The notes: generated from the sequence alone by a model not told the origin. DNA of 64,000 bases from Burkholderiales bacterium Ga0077547 (GCA_001464195.1 LNEY01000017.1:41710-105709); one strand, 5' to 3'. Positions 50,483-61,014 are shown, numbered from the stretch's first letter. Made by a program: numbers and translations.

Positions 50483-51358
50483 ATGACCCTGCCCCTTCCT
50501 TTCCCCAAGACGCTGCTCGGCGCTGCACTCGCGCTGACCGCCCTGTCCAGCCAGGCGGTCACGCTGGTTGGCCTCACGAGCAGCAATGAGGTTGCCCGCA
50601 TCGACACCACGAACGTGGCCGCTGCGACCAGCATGGCCATCAGCGGACTCGACGCCGGTGACCGCTTCGTCGGCATCGACCTGCGACCCGGCAACAACAC
50701 CATCTACGGTGTCACGCTCTCGAACAAGCTCTACACCCTGAACGAGTTCACCGGCGCTGCCACCTTCGTGGCCGGTTTGTCGAGCTCGATCGTCAATTCC
50801 TCGCTGGGCTACGGCATCGACTTCAACCCAGCGGCCGACTTCGCTGGCGCCGCGTCGCTGCGTTTCGTCAGCTCGGCGGGCGACAACTACGCCATCAACG
50901 CCAACACCGGTGCGGTGGTGGTGGCCACCTCCATTGCCCCGGGCTTTGGCGGCGTGGGCTACACCAACTCCAAGCCCAACCCCACGGTCGCACCTGCGGC
51001 ACCCAGCCTGTACTACCTCAACAGCAACAGTGACACGCTGGCGGTGGCCACGTCGGCTTTCAACAACCCGACGATCAACAACGTCGGCAGCCTTGGCGTT
51101 GATGTGCTGCGCGCCAACGGCTTCGAAGTGCTGGCCGACGGCAGCGCGTATGCAGGCTTGAATGTCGACGGCAGCTCGCTGACCTCGGGCATCTACCGCA
51201 TCAACCTGGCAACGGGTGCCGCCACATCGGTGGGCACCTTCAACGGCACGCTGTCCGGCTTGACGGTGTCAGCGGTTCCAGAGCCCGAAACGTATGCGCT
51301 GATGCTGGCGGGATTGGGTGTGGTCGGCTTCATGGCGAAGCGTCGCAAGGCGGCCTGA
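50483..51358 (+). CDS. PEP-CTERM-anchored DUF4394-like exported protein
   Basis: A 291-residue exported protein: signal peptide TLLGAALALTALSSQA, then a repeat-rich beta region (VTLVGLTSSNEVARIDTTN; FVGIDLRPGNNTIYGVTLSN; LYTLNEFTGAATFVAG) characteristic of DUF4394, and a C-terminal sorting signal VPEPETYALMLAGLGVVGFM followed by AKRRK. The tripartite PEP motif, hydrophobic helix and basic tail mean processing by an exosortase, which must be encoded elsewhere. Likely an envelope or matrix protein. ATG 50483 has a CGGAG site 5 bp upstream. It is convergent with algR. Confidence 0.85.
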   Translation: MTLPLPFPKTLLGAALALTALSSQAVTLVGLTSSNEVARIDTTNVAAATSMAISGLDAGDRFVGIDLRPGNNTIYGVTLSNKLYTLNEFTGAATFVAGLSSSIVNSSLGYGIDFNPAADFAGAASLRFVSSAGDNYAINANTGAVVVATSIAPGFGGVGYTNSKPNPTVAPAAPSLYYLNSNSDTLAVATSAFNNPTINNVGSLGVDVLRANGFEVLADGSAYAGLNVDGSSLTSGIYRINLATGAATSVGTFNGTLSGLTVSAVPEPETYALMLAGLGVVGFMAKRRKAA

Positions 51359-51386
51359 CCCCAGGCTCGCTGGGCGGCCAGCCGGC

Positions 51387-52232
51387 TCACAGCCCGCTGG
51401 CCGCCAGTGCCTCGCGTACCGCACTGGCCTGGCGGCGCGACACCGCCAGCCATTCGCCCACCGGGGCGACCTTCACCGCCCAGCAATCGCTGGCCATGCC
51501 TTCTTCAGCGTCGTCGCCGTCGCTGCCCTTGTCGGTCAGCGTGCGGCGCTCCAGCGCGCTGATGGCCGAGCGGGCGACCAGCGCATTGCGGTGCACCCGC
51601 AAAAAGCGCGGCCCCAGCCGTTGCTCCAGATCGCTCAGCGCATCGTCCAGCACATGGGTGTGGGCGGCGGTGCGCAAGGTCACGTACTTGAGCTCGGCCT
51701 TCAGGTACAGCACCTCGGCCAGCGGCACCCGAACGACGCGACCGCGTTCGCTCACCACCAGCACCGGGTCGGGCTGCACGGCCGGTTCGACCGCTGAAGG
51801 CACCGGCGCCAGCCGCGCCGCCACCCGCTGCAAGGCCAGTTGCAGCCGTTCGCGGCGCACCGGCTTGGTCAGGTAATCCACGGCCTCCAGGTCGAAGGCT
51901 TTCAATGCGTGGCCGGCATGGGCGGTCACGAACACCACCGCGGGCGGTTGTGGCAGTCCGCGCAACTCCTCGGCGAGTTGGGTGCCGTCGCGGCCCGGCA
52001 TCTGGATGTCCAGTAGCACCAGATCGCAGGCGCGGTCGGCGCCTGCAGTGCCTGTGTTCTGCGCCTGCAGCCACTCCAGTGCCAGCGCCGCGTTGGCGAC
52101 CTCGCCCACCACCGTGGCGCGCGGCTCGGTGCAGTCGCCGATCAGCGTGCGCAACCGCAGCCGCGCCAGCGCCTCGTCATCGACCAGCAGCACGCGCAGC
52201 GCGTGCGCAGTGGCGCGGGTGGGATTGTTCAC
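51387..52232 (-). CDS. algR: LytTR response regulator AlgR
   Basis: A 281-residue response regulator. The receiver domain (residues ~12-135) has the acidic pair in LLVDDEALARLRLR, phosphoacceptor Asp in CDLVLLDIQMPGRDG, and VFVTAHAGHALKAFDLEAVD...LTKP. The C-terminal DNA-binding domain is LytTR (VLYLKAELKYVTLRTAAHTH; RLGPRFLRVHRNALVARSAI). An acidic insert (DKGSDGDDAEEG) lies within the LytTR domain. It overlaps algZ by 4 bp. AlgR in Pseudomonas controls alginate and type IV pili; regulon here unknown. An inverted repeat (51373-51382/51396-51405) spans its stop and may be a bidirectional terminator. Confidence 0.9.
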   Translation of the reverse strand: MNNPTRATAHALRVLLVDDEALARLRLRTLIGDCTEPRATVVGEVANAALALEWLQAQNTGTAGADRACDLVLLDIQMPGRDGTQLAEELRGLPQPPAVVFVTAHAGHALKAFDLEAVDYLTKPVRRERLQLALQRVAARLAPVPSAVEPAVQPDPVLVVSERGRVVRVPLAEVLYLKAELKYVTLRTAAHTHVLDDALSDLEQRLGPRFLRVHRNALVARSAISALERRTLTDKGSDGDDAEEGMASDCWAVKVAPVGEWLAVSRRQASAVREALAASGL

Positions 52233-53290
52233 AGCGGCACCACGATCTGCACCCGGAAACTGTCGCCATCGCGCCGACTCTCGAATTGCGCATTCACATC
52301 GTGCATCAGACGCAGCCGGTCCTGCACATTCTTCAGCGCGATGCCCAAGCCGGGCCGCGATGCAGTCGCAGGTACGCTGTTCGAGATCGAGATCACGGCG
52401 CGGCCGCCCTTGGCGCGGGTTCGCACCCGGATCGTGCCGCCGACATCGGCCGTTTCGATGCCGTGGCGTACCGCGTTCTCTACCAGCGGCTGCAGCAGCA
52501 GCGGTGGCATGCGCGCCGCGCCTGCCGCCGGGTCGAGTTCCCAGGTCACGCTCAGTCGGTCGCCGAAGCGAATCTGCTCGATCGCCAGGTAGCGCTGCGC
52601 CAGCTCGACCTCCTCATTCAGCGACACCGACTCGCCCACCTCGGTGAGTGCGACACGGAACAGCTCGGCCAGATCTTCCAGCACCGCTTCCGCACGCTGC
52701 GGATCGTGCCGCACCAGCGCCAGCGCCGAATTCAGCGTGTTGAACAGGAAGTGCGGCCGGATGCGTGATTGCAGCTCGGCCAATTTCGCGGCCGTGTCGG
52801 CCGGGGTGCGCGCCATCGCCCGCATGCGCAGCCATTGCAGCATCAGCAGCGCCAAGCCCATGCCGGCCAGCGCCGGGGCCAGTGGGCTGATGCGGTCGAG
52901 CTCGCTCAGGCCGAACTGCGCTGACAGCTGCCAGCCGCCCAGGGCACACAAGGCACCCAGCGCGCCGATCACCGCCGCCTGAGGCACGATCGACAGCCGC
53001 GCCAGCGGCGCCTTCAGCGCGCAGGCCGTGATCAGCCAGGCCAGTAAAGCCGGGGTCACGATACCGGCGCCGAGGGCGAAGCCCAGCACCCAGGCATCGA
53101 AGGTGGGTGCGGCGAACAGCACGCCGATGGCGAGTACCGCATGCGCAAACAGCGTGGCGCGCAGCACCACGCCCACATGACAGACATCGAACATCGCCGC
53201 CGGGCGGACCTCTGCAGCATCGGGCCCCGGCAAGGTGCCGAAGCCCGACAGGAAGGTCGAGGCAGGGTCGTCAGGGGGAGAGGGGCTCAT
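52229..53290 (-). CDS. algZ: LytS/AlgZ-type sensor histidine kinase
   Basis: A 353-residue sensor kinase. About four N-terminal transmembrane helices ([39 protein letters not shown]) precede the His_kinase domain [20 protein letters not shown], containing the phospho-His, and an ATPase domain with [19 protein letters not shown] (N-box) and [19 protein letters not shown]. It pairs with AlgR downstream. ATG 53290 is chosen, with an 86 bp divergent gap to argH. The algZ-algR/argH arrangement is shared with Pseudomonas, but there hemC follows algR. Confidence 0.9.
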   Translation of the reverse strand: MSPSPPDDPASTFLSGFGTLPGPDAAEVRPAAMFDVCHVGVVLRATLFAHAVLAIGVLFAAPTFDAWVLGFALGAGIVTPALLAWLITACALKAPLARLSIVPQAAVIGALGALCALGGWQLSAQFGLSELDRISPLAPALAGMGLALLMLQWLRMRAMARTPADTAAKLAELQSRIRPHFLFNTLNSALALVRHDPQRAEAVLEDLAELFRVALTEVGESVSLNEEVELAQRYLAIEQIRFGDRLSVTWELDPAAGAARMPPLLLQPLVENAVRHGIETADVGGTIRVRTRAKGGRAVISISNSVPATASRPGLGIALKNVQDRLRLMHDVNAQFESRRDGDSFRVQIVVPL

Positions 53291-53376
53291 CGATAGAATC
53301 GGCGTCGCTTCGGCGCATTGTCTACAAACCCTCCACCACACCGGCCACGACGTACCCCGCCGTTCGCCGCGAGCCC

Positions 53377-54774
53377 ATGGCGACCAATCCACTCGACAAC
53401 AAATCCGAAGCCTGGTCGGCGCTTTTTTCCGAGCCGATGAGCGATCTGGTCAAGCGCTACACCGCCAGCGTTTCCTTTGATCAGCGGCTTTGGCGCGCCG
53501 ACATCACTGGCTCGCTCGCCCACGCCGAGATGCTGTGCCACCAGGGCATCATCAGCGCCGAAGACCGCGCCAGCATCGAGCGCGGCATGGCGCAGATCAC
53601 CACCGACATCGAGGCTGGCCGCTTCGAATGGAAGCTCGATCTCGAAGACGTGCACCTGAACATCGAGGCCCGGCTCACACAGCTGGTCGGCGACGCCGGC
53701 AAGCGCTTGCACACCGGCCGCTCGCGAAATGACCAAGTAGCCACTGACGTGCGGCTGTGGTTGCGTGGGGAGATCGACACGCTGCTGCCGCTGTTGAAGG
53801 CGATGCAGACCGCGCTGGTCGACGTGGCCGAGAAGAACATCGACACCATCCTGCCGGGTTTCACCCACATGCAGGTGGCTCAGCCAGTGAGCTTCGCGCA
53901 CCACCTGCTGGCCTATGTGGAGATGTTCGCGCGCGACACTGACCGCCTGGCCGATGTGCGCAAGCGCGTCAACCAACTGCCGCTGGGTGCGGCCGCGCTG
54001 GCCGGTACCAGCTATCCGCTGGATCGCGAGCGCGTGGCGCGCACGCTGGGCTTCGATGGCGTGTGTCAGAACAGCCTCGATGCGGTCAGCGACCGCGACT
54101 TCGCGCTCGAATTCACCGCCTTCGCGTCGATCACGATGGTGCACATCTCGCGACTGGCCGAAGAGCTGGTGCTGTGGATGAGCCAGAACTTCGGCTTCAT
54201 CGACCTGGCCGACCGCTACTGCACGGGTTCGTCGATCATGCCGCAGAAGCGCAACCCCGATGTGGCCGAACTGGCGCGCGGCAAGAGCGGCCGCGTGGTC
54301 GGCCACCTGATGGGCCTGATCACGCTGATGAAGGGCCAGCCGCTGGCCTACAACAAGGACAACCAGGAAGACAAGGAGCCGCTGTTCGACACCGTCGACA
54401 CGGTCCGCGACACCTTGCGCATCATGGCCGAGATGGTGGCGGGCATCATCGTCCAGCCCGAGGCCATGCAGCGTGCCGCATTGAAGGGCTACGCCACCGC
54501 CACCGACCTGGCCGATTACCTGGTCAAGAAGGGTCTGCCATTCCGTGATGCGCACGAGGCCGTGGCGCATGCGGTCAAGCACGCGATTGGCCAGGGGGTG
54601 GACCTGAGCGCGCTGCCGCTGGCCACGCTGCAAGGCTTCCACGCCAGCATCACCGACGACGTTTTCGGGGTGCTGACGCTGCGTGGCTCGCTGAACGCCC
54701 GCAATGTGCTGGGCGGCACCGCGCCGGCCCAGGTGAGCGCGCAGATTGCCCGCCATCGCACCCGCCTGACCTGA
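53377..54774 (+). CDS. argH: Argininosuccinate lyase
   Basis: A 465-residue fumarase/aspartase-superfamily enzyme. ATG 53377 gives the family start ([20 protein letters not shown]). Landmarks: [40 protein letters not shown], and the signature [20 protein letters not shown] with the catalytic Ser loop. It cleaves argininosuccinate to arginine and fumarate, the last step of arginine synthesis. It is followed 7 bp later by a lipoprotein esterase gene. Confidence 0.98.
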   Translation: MATNPLDNKSEAWSALFSEPMSDLVKRYTASVSFDQRLWRADITGSLAHAEMLCHQGIISAEDRASIERGMAQITTDIEAGRFEWKLDLEDVHLNIEARLTQLVGDAGKRLHTGRSRNDQVATDVRLWLRGEIDTLLPLLKAMQTALVDVAEKNIDTILPGFTHMQVAQPVSFAHHLLAYVEMFARDTDRLADVRKRVNQLPLGAAALAGTSYPLDRERVARTLGFDGVCQNSLDAVSDRDFALEFTAFASITMVHISRLAEELVLWMSQNFGFIDLADRYCTGSSIMPQKRNPDVAELARGKSGRVVGHLMGLITLMKGQPLAYNKDNQEDKEPLFDTVDTVRDTLRIMAEMVAGIIVQPEAMQRAALKGYATATDLADYLVKKGLPFRDAHEAVAHAVKHAIGQGVDLSALPLATLQGFHASITDDVFGVLTLRGSLNARNVLGGTAPAQVSAQIARHRTRLT

Positions 54775-54781
54775 CGCGCCC

Positions 54782-55645
54782 GTGCCCCGCGTGCTGCTGA
54801 CCCTCGCCCTCATCGTGGTGGCGTGCGTCGGCTTCACGGCGTGTGCGCCGGTCACTGTGCTGAACTCGCTGGTTGCGAGCGACAGCCATGCGCTCACCCC
54901 GTCGATCCCCTACGGCACGCTGCCGCGGCAGCGGCTCGATGTGTACCGCCCGAGCGCGGCTCCGCCTTCGGGCGGCTACCCGGTGGTGGTGTTCTTCTAT
55001 GGCGGGTCTTGGAACAACGGCGAGCGGGCCGACTACAAGTTCGTTGCGGCGGCCCTGGCCTCGCGTGGCGTGATGACACTGGTGGCCGACTACCGCCTCT
55101 ACCCGGCGGTTCGCTACCCTGAGTTCCTGGAAGACAGCGCCAAGGCCCTGGCCTACGGCCTGGAGCATGCGAAGGCGCTGGGCGGCGACCCGCAACGGGT
55201 GTTCGTGATGGGCCACAGCGCGGGCGCCTACAACGCGGCGATGCTCGCTTTCGACGCACGCTGGCTGCGACCCACGGGGCACAGCCCGGCCGAGCTGGCT
55301 GGCTTCATCGGGCTGGCCGGGCCGTACGACTTCCTGCCGATCGTCAACCCCGATGTGAAGCCGGTGTTCTTCCACCCCAACTACCCGCCAGACTCACAGG
55401 TGTTCGATCACGTGAGCGCCGCCGCGCCGAAGACCTTCCTGGGGGCAGCACGCACCGATGAGCTGGTCGATCCGCAGCGCAACACCGTGGGGCTCACCAC
55501 GCAACTGCAGTCGGTGGGCCGCCCGGTGACGATGCGGCTCTACGACCGCGTGAATCACATGACGCTGGCCGGTGCTTTTGCAGCACCGCTGCGCTGGCTG
55601 GCGCCGGTGCTCGACGACGTCGTGGCGTTCATCAACACGCCCTGA
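54782..55645 (+). CDS. Alpha/beta-hydrolase lipoprotein (esterase/lipase-like)
   Basis: A 287-residue protein. The GTG start gives a lipoprotein signal (RVLLTLALIVVACVGFTAC, lipobox FTAC with the lipidated Cys at ~21). The body shows the oxyanion segment VVFFYGGSWNNGERADYKFV, the nucleophile elbow GHSAGAYNAAML, and a likely catalytic His late in NHMTLAGAFAAP. It resembles carboxylesterase/BD-FAE-type hydrolases. Substrate unknown; it acts in the periplasm or outer membrane. It starts 7 bp after argH but a functional link is not evident. Confidence 0.8.
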   Translation: MPRVLLTLALIVVACVGFTACAPVTVLNSLVASDSHALTPSIPYGTLPRQRLDVYRPSAAPPSGGYPVVVFFYGGSWNNGERADYKFVAAALASRGVMTLVADYRLYPAVRYPEFLEDSAKALAYGLEHAKALGGDPQRVFVMGHSAGAYNAAMLAFDARWLRPTGHSPAELAGFIGLAGPYDFLPIVNPDVKPVFFHPNYPPDSQVFDHVSAAAPKTFLGAARTDELVDPQRNTVGLTTQLQSVGRPVTMRLYDRVNHMTLAGAFAAPLRWLAPVLDDVVAFINTP

Positions 55646-55680
55646 TCCGGGGGGGCTGTCAGTCGCGCCGGCCGGGCGTA

Positions 55681-57253
55681 TCACGCGGCCGAGAGCACTT
55701 CCAAGTCGGCATCTTCGTTCTGCGTTGGTGCCGTGCACCGCAGCAGCGACGCTGCCAGTGCCTGCAGATCGAGGAGGTGCAGCGTTCGGCGCTTCGTACC
55801 GACACCGATTTCGACCAGCGGGTGCCGGCCCAGTACGCCCGGCTTGGCCGCAGAGCGGTGCCGGGGCGAAGACTCCCAAGCCGTGCCTTCAATGTGGCAA
55901 AGGCGAGGGACGACGAAGCCGAAGCGCACCGTCGTTCTCGACCACCAGCACCCGCGCCTGCTCCGGATCGGGCAACACGCCGCCATCCAGCAGTGTGCTC
56001 AGGCATACGAGTGTGATGCTGTGCTGGCGATGGGTGAACATGCCGATCACCGCCCCATGGCCGCTGTCCAGGCGGGCGTGGTCGGCTGGCAGCGGCAGCA
56101 CCTCGAGCACCTGAGTGAGTCGCGTGGCCACTTCGGCGCCGATGTTGTAGGTGATCACGGTATGGCTGCTGGTCTGAGCCATCGTCTCTGTCGCGCTGGC
56201 CGTGTTCAAGGCAGCGGTTCCCGCAGCGGTCTCGGGTGTGGCATTCAGGCCGGACAGCGCTCTCAGGTCAGGCAGCCGCCGCAACGCATCGCCTGCGACC
56301 ACCAGATGGTCGCCTTGACCCGGCACGCGCAGCGCCGCGCGGAATAGCTCGGGACGCTTGACTGCCAGTGGCGACAGCGCCAACAGATCGGTGTCGGGTA
56401 CGCGCGTGATGTCCATGACCTGACTCACCAGCAGCGCCACCAGCCCACTCGGAAGGCGCAACAGCAGGGCTTGGCACGACGCCCCCTCGGGCAGTGAGCC
56501 CAGCGCCATCAACGCCAGCGTGTCGATGGCGGGCACGCGCACACCGTTGTGCTCGATCACACCGCGGCATACGCGTCCATCCATGGCGGAAGGCAGCAGC
56601 GTCACCATCGGCAAGGTGGTGTGGATGTCTGCCACGTCCATCGCCAGCCGCGTCGGGCCGCAACGCACCAGCATCAGCGCGCAGTGCGGAACGTGGGTGG
56701 ACGCACTGACCGAAGCCTCAGCCGCTGATGCATCGCGCGCCAGAGGCACGCCAGGCAAGCTCATCAGTGCCGCAGCGTCCAGCACGCTGACCACGGAACC
56801 GTCCTCGGCTCGCTCGAAGCTGCCGATGAACAGCAGTGGATGGCTGCTGCTGTTCATTGCATCGAGCGCGCCTGCGGGCAGCCGTGCCAATCCGCGAACG
56901 CCGTCGGCCAAGAGGCCCAGCAGCGCGCCACCATGGCGCAGGACCACCACCACTTGGCTCGCCAGCCGTGGAGCTTCCCAACCCAGCGATGCGCGCAAAT
57001 CCAGTACCGGCAACACCCTGCCACGCAGGCTCACGGCGCCCAGGAGACCGGGCGCCGAGGCGGGCAGGGCGCTGAACTCAGACGGGCACGGAATCACTTC
57101 GCGCAACACATCGAGCGACAGCGCCATGTGCATGGCGCCCAGCAGCAGCACGCCGTAGTCCGAGGCGGCCCCCAAGCCAGGGGCTGCTGACTGATGGAGA
57201 CCCCGTGCGGCCTGGTCCGGCATCAGCCGGCTCAGATCGGTCATGGCGTTCAT
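55681..57253 (-). pseudogene. Triple-CheW chemotaxis scaffold, broken by a frameshift
   Basis: From ATG 57253 an open frame of 454 residues ends at 55889 inside its third CheW domain (last residues ENDGALRLRRPSPLPH). The domain continues without a gap in another frame (FGFVVPRLCHIEGTAW to LEVLSAA, stop 55681). Restoring one base near 55928-55932 gives ENDGVRFGFVVPRL, so a 1-nt deletion, either real or a sequencing error, is likely. CheW 1 is ~45-190 (GVLLLGAMHMALSLDVLREV), CheW 2 ~205-345 (CALMLVRCGPTRLAMDVADI), CheW 3 ~380-520 (TVITYNIGAEVATRLTQVLE). It would couple receptors to CheA. It lies 13 bp downstream of the chemoreceptor gene. Confidence 0.8.
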
Positions 57254-57266
57254 GGCGGATGCTCGC

Positions 57267-60200
57267 TCAGGAGCGCGTGTTCGTGTTGGCCAACTCACCG
57301 ATCAGTGTGCTGACGGCTTTCGACACCTGCTGCTGCGTGTGCGTGGACTCCGAGATGCGGCGGATCGATTCACTGGTCTTGGCCACGCTGCTGACGATGC
57401 GCTCAAAAGCGTCCTTGGCCTGCTGCGACACCGTCGAGCCTTGGTTCACGCGGCTCGACGATTCGTCGATCAGCTTGCTGATCTCGCGCGCTGCGTCGCC
57501 GGCACGTTCGGCCAGTTTGCGCACCTCGCCCGCCACCACCGAAAAGCCCACACCGTGTTCGCCGGCGCGTGCGGCCTCGATGGCTGCGTTGAACGCCAGC
57601 AGATTGGTCTGGCTGGCAATGTCGCCGATCACCTTGACGATCTCGGCAATCTCAACCGATGACTTCTGAATCAGCGCAATCGAGTCGATCGACTTCTTCA
57701 GTGCCTCGAAGCCATTTTGCGCATTGGTCTGCGTTTCAGAAGCCAATTCGTTCGCCGAGCGCGTGCTTTGCGAGATGTCGTTGATGGCGTCCGCCAGGCT
57801 GCGCACGGACTCGGTCATCTCGCGCGCCTTCGCGGTGACGCGACTTTCCATGTGGACCTGATCGGTCACGTCGTAGGCGTACTTCACGACCTTCAGAGGC
57901 TGGCCCTTGAGGTCGAAGATCGGGTTGTAGCTGGCCTGCAGCCACACGTCGCGTCCGTACTTGCCCACGCGCTGGAAACGGCCGCTGAGGAACTCGCCCT
58001 TGGACAGTCGCAACCAGAAGTCTCGGTACTCGGCCGAGGTGATGTAGTCGGGTGCGCAGAACATGCTGTGGTGCTGGCCCAGCACCTCACGCAGCGAGTA
58101 GCCGATGGTGCGCAGGAAATTCTCGTTGGCGGCCATGACATTGCCTTCGAGATCGAACTCGATCACTGCCTGGGCACGGCCCATGGCCGTGACCTTGCCC
58201 TCGAATTCCGAATTGCGCAGCTTGAAATCGGTCACGTCGGTGGCGAACTTCACCACCTTCATCGGCCGGCCTTCCATGTCGAAGATCGGGTTGTAGGTGG
58301 CCTGGATCCACACCTCTTTGCCGCCCTTGCCGAGGCGCTTGTACTCTCCACTGTCGTAGTCGCCGCGGCCGAGCTTTTCCCAGAAGATCTGGTACGAGTC
58401 ACTGCGCGCCGTCTCGGGGTCGCAGAACATCCGGTGGTGCTTGCCGCGGATCTCCTCCAAGCGGTATCCCATCAGGTCGAGGAAATTGTCGTTGGCATGG
58501 ATCACGTGGCCCTTCAGGTCGAACTCGATCACTGCTTGCGCGCGCTCCAGGGCCTGCACCTTGCCTTCGAAGTCGGCATTGCGCAACTTCAGGCCCGTCA
58601 CGTCGGTGGCGAATTTCACCACCTTGATCGGCCGACCTTCCAAATCGAAGATGGGGTTGTAGGTGGCATTCAGCCAGACTTCTCGGCCGTCCTTGCCGAT
58701 GCGCTTGTATTCGCCGGCGTCGAACTCGCCGCGACCCAGCTTGTGCCAGAACTCTCGATAGGCGTCGCTCGCGGCATGGCCCGGCTCGACAAAGATCCGG
58801 TGATGCTTGCCCTTGACCTCGTCAAGCGTGTAGCCCACCAGCTTCAGGAAGTTGTCGTTGGCCGACAGGATGCGGCCTTCGAGATCGAACTCGATCACGC
58901 CTTGGGCGCGATCGACCGCGCGCACCTTGCCTTCGAATTCGGCGTTCTTCATTTTCGAGGCTGTCACGTCCATCGCGTACTTGACGACCTTCACCGGGTT
59001 GCCGTTCAGGTCGAAGATCGGGTTGTAGGTGGCCTGGATCCACACCTCTTTGCCACCCTTGCCGATCCGCTTGTATTCGCCCTTGTCGAACTCGCCGCGT
59101 CCCAGTTTCTGCCAGAACGCACGATAGGCGGCGCTGCGCGCCTCGCCCTCTTCGACAAACATCCGGTGGTGCTGCCCCTTCACTTCATCGACGGTGTAGC
59201 CCATCAGGGTCAGGAAGTTCGCGTTGGCATCGAGCACGGTGCCGTTCAGATCGAATTCAATCACCGCCTGTGCCCGGCCGATCGCCTGCACTCGGCCCTC
59301 GAACTCGGCATTGCGCGCCTTGGTGTGGGTCACGTCCATCGCGTACTTGACCACCTTGAACGGCTTGCCGTCGAAGTCCATGATGGGGTTGTAGGTGGCG
59401 CGAATCCAGACTTCTTTCCCACCGCGGCCGATGCGCTTGAACTCGCCGCCCTCGAAGCCGCCACCGCGTAGGCGCGACCAGAACAACTGGTACTCGGCGC
59501 TCTCGGCCACCGAGTCCTCGCAGAACATGCGGTGGTGCTTGCCCTTGACCTCCCCGAGCGAGTAGCCCACCAGCTGCAGAAAGTTGTCGTTGGCGGTCAG
59601 GATGTTGCCGTTCAGGTCGAACTCGATCACGGCCTGTGCGCGGTCGATGGCCTGGACCTTGCCGGCGTGCTCGGCACCGCCGAGTTTGTCGGCAGTCACG
59701 TCCATCGCGTACTTGATCACCTTGAACGGCTTGCCGTCGAGGTCGAGGATCGGGTTGTAGGTTGCGCGCAACCAGACGGCCTTGCCGCCCTTGCCCACGC
59801 GCTTGTACTCACCGCTTTCGAAGTGACCCTCGCGCAGGCGCTGCCAGAACGTCGCGTAGTCATCGCTGGCCGCCAGTGCTGCATCGCAGAACATCCGGTG
59901 ATGCTGGCCAATGATCTCGTCGAGTGCGTAGCCCGTGACCGCCAGGAAATTGTCGTTGGCAAACAGCACATGACCCTGCAGGTCGAACTCGATCACCGCC
60001 TGCGCACGTCCCACTGCGGCGTACTTGCCGCGCAGCTCCTGGCGGTGCAGTTCGTCATCGGTGACATCGCGAGCGGCCAGTAGCAGCGTGTTCGGCTCAC
60101 CGCTTGGCTTGGCTTGAATCGCGAGGCGGGCCGCCAGCCAGTGGTTGCGTCCATCGATGCCCCGCAGTTTCAGGGTGCGCGTGGTCAGCGTCGCGCTGGC

Positions 60201-60437
60201 CGCATCCGCCATCAAGGCATCCCATTCCGCGTCGTCTATCAGCAACAGCGAGGCCACCGACTCGCCTTTCCAGGCGTCGGCCGCGCGGCCGGTGCACAGC
60301 GCCAGGGTGTCGTTGACGTGGTGCAGCGCTTTCGTGGCGATGTCGATCGATGCCAGCATCACGCCGTCCGACAGCAGAGCCAGCGTTGTTGGATCGAGTG
60401 CGGTGTCGCGAGCGCGGCTGGTTTGCGAAGAGGGCAC
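57267..60437 (-). CDS. Soluble methyl-accepting chemotaxis protein with seven PAS domains
   Basis: A 1056-residue BdlA-like receptor without transmembrane helices. The GTG start at 60437 has GGAGA 5 bp upstream; a longer frame starting at 60563 would begin inside the preceding terminator. A degenerate PAS ([20 protein letters not shown]) is followed by six near-identical ~122-residue PAS units, each opening with a variant of [10 protein letters not shown] and containing GxHHRMF and [20 protein letters not shown] segments. The C-terminal MCP signalling hairpin has the conserved tip ([20 protein letters not shown]). It is cytoplasmic and would sense redox or a small ligand through PAS. Encoded immediately upstream of the triple-CheW gene. 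Confidence 0.93.
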   Translation of the reverse strand: MPSSQTSRARDTALDPTTLALLSDGVMLASIDIATKALHHVNDTLALCTGRAADAWKGESVASLLLIDDAEWDALMADAASATLTTRTLKLRGIDGRNHWLAARLAIQAKPSGEPNTLLLAARDVTDDELHRQELRGKYAAVGRAQAVIEFDLQGHVLFANDNFLAVTGYALDEIIGQHHRMFCDAALAASDDYATFWQRLREGHFESGEYKRVGKGGKAVWLRATYNPILDLDGKPFKVIKYAMDVTADKLGGAEHAGKVQAIDRAQAVIEFDLNGNILTANDNFLQLVGYSLGEVKGKHHRMFCEDSVAESAEYQLFWSRLRGGGFEGGEFKRIGRGGKEVWIRATYNPIMDFDGKPFKVVKYAMDVTHTKARNAEFEGRVQAIGRAQAVIEFDLNGTVLDANANFLTLMGYTVDEVKGQHHRMFVEEGEARSAAYRAFWQKLGRGEFDKGEYKRIGKGGKEVWIQATYNPIFDLNGNPVKVVKYAMDVTASKMKNAEFEGKVRAVDRAQGVIEFDLEGRILSANDNFLKLVGYTLDEVKGKHHRIFVEPGHAASDAYREFWHKLGRGEFDAGEYKRIGKDGREVWLNATYNPIFDLEGRPIKVVKFATDVTGLKLRNADFEGKVQALERAQAVIEFDLKGHVIHANDNFLDLMGYRLEEIRGKHHRMFCDPETARSDSYQIFWEKLGRGDYDSGEYKRLGKGGKEVWIQATYNPIFDMEGRPMKVVKFATDVTDFKLRNSEFEGKVTAMGRAQAVIEFDLEGNVMAANENFLRTIGYSLREVLGQHHSMFCAPDYITSAEYRDFWLRLSKGEFLSGRFQRVGKYGRDVWLQASYNPIFDLKGQPLKVVKYAYDVTDQVHMESRVTAKAREMTESVRSLADAINDISQSTRSANELASETQTNAQNGFEALKKSIDSIALIQKSSVEIAEIVKVIGDIASQTNLLAFNAAIEAARAGEHGVGFSVVAGEVRKLAERAGDAAREISKLIDESSSRVNQGSTVSQQAKDAFERIVSSVAKTSESIRRISESTHTQQQVSKAVSTLIGELANTNTRS
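57850..60045 (-). repeat. Six 366-bp tandem PAS-domain repeats
   Basis: Homologous bases recur at exact 366 bp spacing; for example the start of TCGAACTCGATCAC falls at 58153, 58519 and 58885, and matching sites occur near 59251, 59617 and 59983. Each unit encodes one PAS domain of 122 residues. The units differ at many synonymous positions, showing old duplications kept by selection rather than a recent tandem amplification. Confidence 0.85.
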
Positions 60438-60547
60438 GGCGGTCTCCAGTACCAAAATGAAGGTTGCAGATTGAGGGTGCGCCGCGTTCCCACGATGGCC
60501 CGCCACGCCATCCGCATTAAGTCCTGAGCGCAGCAGTTTGATGCGCG

Positions 60548-60569
60548 AAAAAAAACCGCCCACGGCGGT
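60548..60569 (-). terminator. Rho-independent terminator after the DUF2845 gene
   Basis: On the minus strand ACCGCC-GTG-GGCGGT is followed directly by eight T. It ends the transcript of the DUF2845 gene (60616-60951) and lies upstream of the chemoreceptor, so the receptor has its own promoter. Confidence 0.85.
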
Positions 60570-60615
60570 CAGTTCAAGTGATCAGCTCCGCGCCTGGAGG
60601 CGCGGTTCACCGCAC

Positions 60616-60951
60616 TCAGGGGGGCGAGGTGCCGTAGGTGATCGATTGCACCCGGCCGTATTGGAAGCGCACCGTGGCCATGAGATGGCCCGGTCCGCGG
60701 TCGTACAGCCATTCGTCAACCTGCAGGCAGGGCGCCACGAGCCCGGCGATCGGCGCAGGCACCGGCTGCAGTCCATGCGCGGCGTACACCGGTGCGCAGA
60801 ACGAGTCTTTCAGTTTAGGCTCACCGCAGGCGGTCAGCACCTTCAGGCGAGAGTCACCGACCTCCGTGGCCCGACCGTTGCAGCGCAGGGTTTCGGCGTG
60901 GGCCGATGGCGCCCACAGCAGCATCAGCCAGAGCAGCATGATCAGCGCCAT
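60616..60951 (-). CDS. Secreted DUF2845-type protein
   Basis: A 111-residue exported protein: signal peptide MALIMLLWLMLLWAPSAHA, then ETLRCNGRATEVGDSRLKVL and TACGEPKLKDSFCAPVYAAH. Four Cys residues (near 24, 41, 51 and 74) suggest two disulfides. The pattern CNG..EVGD....L..CGEP is that of DUF2845. The C-terminus RVQSITYGTSPP is typical of these small periplasmic proteins. Function unknown. Ends at its own terminator; 63 bp downstream of the ompA stop on the same strand. Confidence 0.8.
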   Translation of the reverse strand: MALIMLLWLMLLWAPSAHAETLRCNGRATEVGDSRLKVLTACGEPKLKDSFCAPVYAAHGLQPVPAPIAGLVAPCLQVDEWLYDRGPGHLMATVRFQYGRVQSITYGTSPP

Positions 60952-60971
60952 GATTCGAGTGCGCCCCCAAT

Positions 60972-61001
60972 AAAAAAGCCCCGCAACGCGAGTTGCGGGG
61001 C
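60972..61001 (-). terminator. Rho-independent terminator of the OmpA-family gene
   Basis: On the minus strand GCCCCGCAAC pairs perfectly with GTTGCGGGGC across a TCGC loop and is followed by TTTTTT. It lies 14 bp after the OmpA-family stop codon. Confidence 0.95.
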
Positions 61002-61014
61002 CGTCACTCTGAGC

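Noticed and set aside
57850..60045. Regularly spaced repeats as a possible CRISPR array
   Set aside because: The 366 bp period is a protein-domain repeat; units are contiguous with no spacers. No CRISPR-like array was seen anywhere in the window.
57717..60083. Long plus-strand frames opposite the PAS receptor gene
   Set aside because: Their repeats merely mirror the PAS repeats on the other strand and no family is recognisable.
60438..60563. N-terminal extension of the chemoreceptor to a GTG at 60563
   Set aside because: That GTG lies inside the loop of a terminator and has no ribosome-binding site; GTG 60437 has GGAGA at the right distance.
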